From NCBI GenBank assembly GCA_017961965.1, contig JAGCWG010000285.1, forward strand, positions 1-6,094: a DNA stretch of 6,094 nt. The letters run 5' to 3'. The notes beneath the pieces were generated by a model. That model had not been told where the DNA came from. It did not search any database and worked only from the letters and a program-made list of their open reading frames with translations. Every line of letters begins with the position of its first letter. Position 1 is the stretch's first letter. A program made the position numbers and the translations under genes. Shown piece after piece: positions 5,323 through 6,094 of the stretch. Origin of the DNA: Bacteroidaceae bacterium (GTDB lineage Bacteria; Bacteroidota; Bacteroidia; Bacteroidales; Bacteroidaceae).

Positions 5323-5352
5323 CTTATCAAAGAAATTGTCTTTATCCATATT

Positions 5353-5381
5353 CTAACATATTTTTATATGGATTAAACAAA
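5353..5381 (-). promoter_or_regulatory. Candidate promoter of the primase/DUF3987 cassette
   Basis: The minus strand has TTTG at 5381-5378 and TATGTTAG at 5360-5353, one base from the Bacteroidota -7 consensus TAnnTTTG. The spacing is 17 nt, slightly short of the usual 19-21. It would give a leader of about 35-40 nt. Position is good, sequence match only partial. Confidence 0.35.
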
Positions 5382-5457
5382 AATTCATCTCGCACTCAGG
5401 TCATATAGATGATTATTCATGCCTGTGGGATTGTGTGTGCTACTCACCTGCTGACAC
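5382..5457. other. Upstream region of the cassette, nothing distinctive
   Basis: Short spacer between the promoter candidate and the next terminator. I see no open frame and no clear dyad, only a GT-rich run (TTGTGTGTGC near 5431). Confidence 0.4.
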
Positions 5458-5495
5458 AAAAAAATGCAGCAGAACTCCCAAAGAATTCTACTGCA
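5458..5495 (-). terminator. Minus-strand intrinsic terminator
   Basis: On the minus strand TGCAGTAGAA (5495-5486) pairs with TTCTGCTGCA (5474-5465), with one internal mismatch, around an 11-nt loop. Seven T residues follow (5464-5458). There is no recognised gene directly upstream on this strand, so it ends either read-through or an unannotated transcript from 5496-5696. Confidence 0.7.
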
Positions 5496-5696
5496 AAAAT
5501 CGGAATTATTTCAATGTAAAAAACGGAAGTTACTGTTTTTGTTTGTCTTAACAAATCCAGAATAAAATCTACAAAATAGCATAATTTGATACAGAACAAG
5601 TTTGTTACGATTACAGAAAGGAGTAGAAAATGGATTAGCGTATCTATAAAATCCAGAATGAAACGGTAAATGGATTACGTGGTTTGATTCTGGACT
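5496..5696 (-). other. Repeat-bearing non-coding segment between two terminators
   Basis: About 200 bp lying between two minus-strand terminators. AAATCCAGAAT occurs at 5553-5563 and 5649-5659, with an inverted partial copy ATTCTGGA at 5687-5694 that can pair with TCCAGAAT (5652-5659). AAATGGATTA occurs at 5628-5637 and 5668-5677, 40 bp apart. A minus-strand frame here (5511-5717) is translatable but has no protein-like composition and runs through the terminator stem. It may encode a small RNA ending at the terminator at 5458, be a decayed gene, or hold binding repeats. Confidence 0.4.
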
Positions 5697-5734
5697 AAAA
5701 AAACTGTATCGACACATTCCGTATCAATACAGTT
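5697..5734 (-). terminator. Terminator of the gene at the right edge
   Basis: On the minus strand AACTGTAT (5734-5727) pairs with ATACAGTT (5709-5702) across a 17-nt loop, followed by a seven-T run (5703-5697) that overlaps the stem base. It begins about 26 bp past the stop of the right-edge gene, a normal distance. Confidence 0.75.
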
Positions 5735-5759
5735 AAAAAAATTACAACGAAAAAAATCT

Positions 5760-6094
5760 TTAATTAGCAATATCTAAATCATTTTTCTTCTTGTAATTGT
5801 TCCATTCTCGGTTTATGGCAGAACTAAATTGTTCCACCTCTGGCGAGTTCTTGTCATACTCTGAAGAGTGAGAAATGACGGCGCTATAACCAACAGTCCT
5901 ATAATGCCCCTTATAATTGTCAAGAAAATAGTTGACCGCCTTCTTGATATTAGCAGGATTTGCCCATTGTGCAAAAATATATGTGTACAATCCCATTTTC
6001 TTCTGATTGAAATTGCCAGGAAGAAGGTCATCAAATGAATCAACGGCACATCTTACCTTTAGTATCTTCTCGCTATCATTATCCCACATCTTGC
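5760..6094 (-). CDS. Hypothetical protein, probably 5' partial
   Basis: I do not recognise this protein. From the ATG at 6089 it has 109 residues, but the frame stays open to the window edge (a Lys codon precedes the ATG), so the true start may lie outside. The sequence looks genuine: mixed composition, aromatic-rich, with SFDDLLPGNFNQKKMGLYTY (18-37), an Ala/Asn helix AQWANPANIKKAVNYFLDNY (40-59), GHYRTVGYSAVISHSSEYD (61-79) and a Lys/Asn-rich C-terminus (NNYKKKNDLDIAN). No signal peptide or membrane segment is visible in this part. A terminator follows, and an intergenic gap separates it from the primase cassette on the same strand, so it is probably its own unit. A second frame through the same region (6049-5813) is a shadow. 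Confidence 0.65.
   Translation of the reverse strand, partial: KMWDNDSEKILKVRCAVDSFDDLLPGNFNQKKMGLYTYIFAQWANPANIKKAVNYFLDNYKGHYRTVGYSAVISHSSEYDKNSPEVEQFSSAINREWNNYKKKNDLDIAN

Noticed and set aside
5310..5330. TTG at 5330 as the primase-fold gene start
   Set aside because: The AAAGGAGG site lies between it and ATG 5309, so it would be inside the coding region; ATG 5309 is ideally spaced.
4788..5408. 206-residue plus-strand open frame opposite the primase-fold gene
   Set aside because: It is antisense to a confidently recognised gene, has no ribosome binding site and no family-like motifs.
5511..5717. 68-residue minus-strand gene
   Set aside because: It begins inside a terminator stem and its peptide lacks protein-like composition; its apparent repeats just reflect the DNA repeats.

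Overview
The window looks like chromosomal or accessory DNA from a Bacteroidales bacterium (Bacteroides/Prevotella type). This rests on moderate-to-low GC, protein families largely confined to that order (HU-HIG DNA-binding protein, DUF4248, the BT4734-like 'VirE N-terminal' primase fold paired with DUF3987), a Bacteroidota-style -7 box candidate, and mostly A-rich or weak ribosome binding sites. Genus is not resolved. All family names come from recognising the protein sequences, not from a search.

Layout. Positions 3-1154 (+) hold the 3' part of a Fic-domain gene that begins before the left edge. It joins a Fic AMPylase-type domain to a C-terminal winged-helix domain through a linker made of five 11-bp tandem repeats. 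Positions 1155-1490 are non-coding and contain inverted repeats and a strong hairpin terminator between the convergent Fic and HU genes. From 5309 down to 1491 the minus strand carries one cassette. Its order is a BT4734-like primase-fold protein (5309-4653), a PriCT-2/DUF3987 protein overlapping it by 11 bp (4663-2681), a small DUF4248 protein (2517-2296), and an HU-HIG protein with an Asn/Gly-rich tail (1976-1491). A 319-bp gap before the HU gene contains a promoter-like element and a cluster of ACGTACG-like sites. Positions 5310-5759 are non-coding, with a promoter candidate for the cassette, two minus-strand hairpin/T-run terminators and a repeat-rich segment between them. A gene of unknown function (5760-6094, minus) runs off the right edge.

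How it may work. The primase-like protein and DUF3987 protein are translationally coupled and together resemble a split primase/ATPase, while DUF4248 and HU-HIG are small nucleic-acid-associated partners. The cassette is common in Bacteroidales, but I know of no established function. The amidase gene that often follows HU in related loci is absent here. The convergent Fic gene is a separate unit.

The most striking signals are two short tandem arrays whose unit lengths are not multiples of three, each in an interdomain linker: 11-bp units in the Fic gene and 8-9-bp units in the DUF3987 gene. In both genes, loss or gain of one unit would cause early termination and remove the downstream domain. 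This suggests, but does not prove, slippage-driven switching between full-length and truncated proteins.
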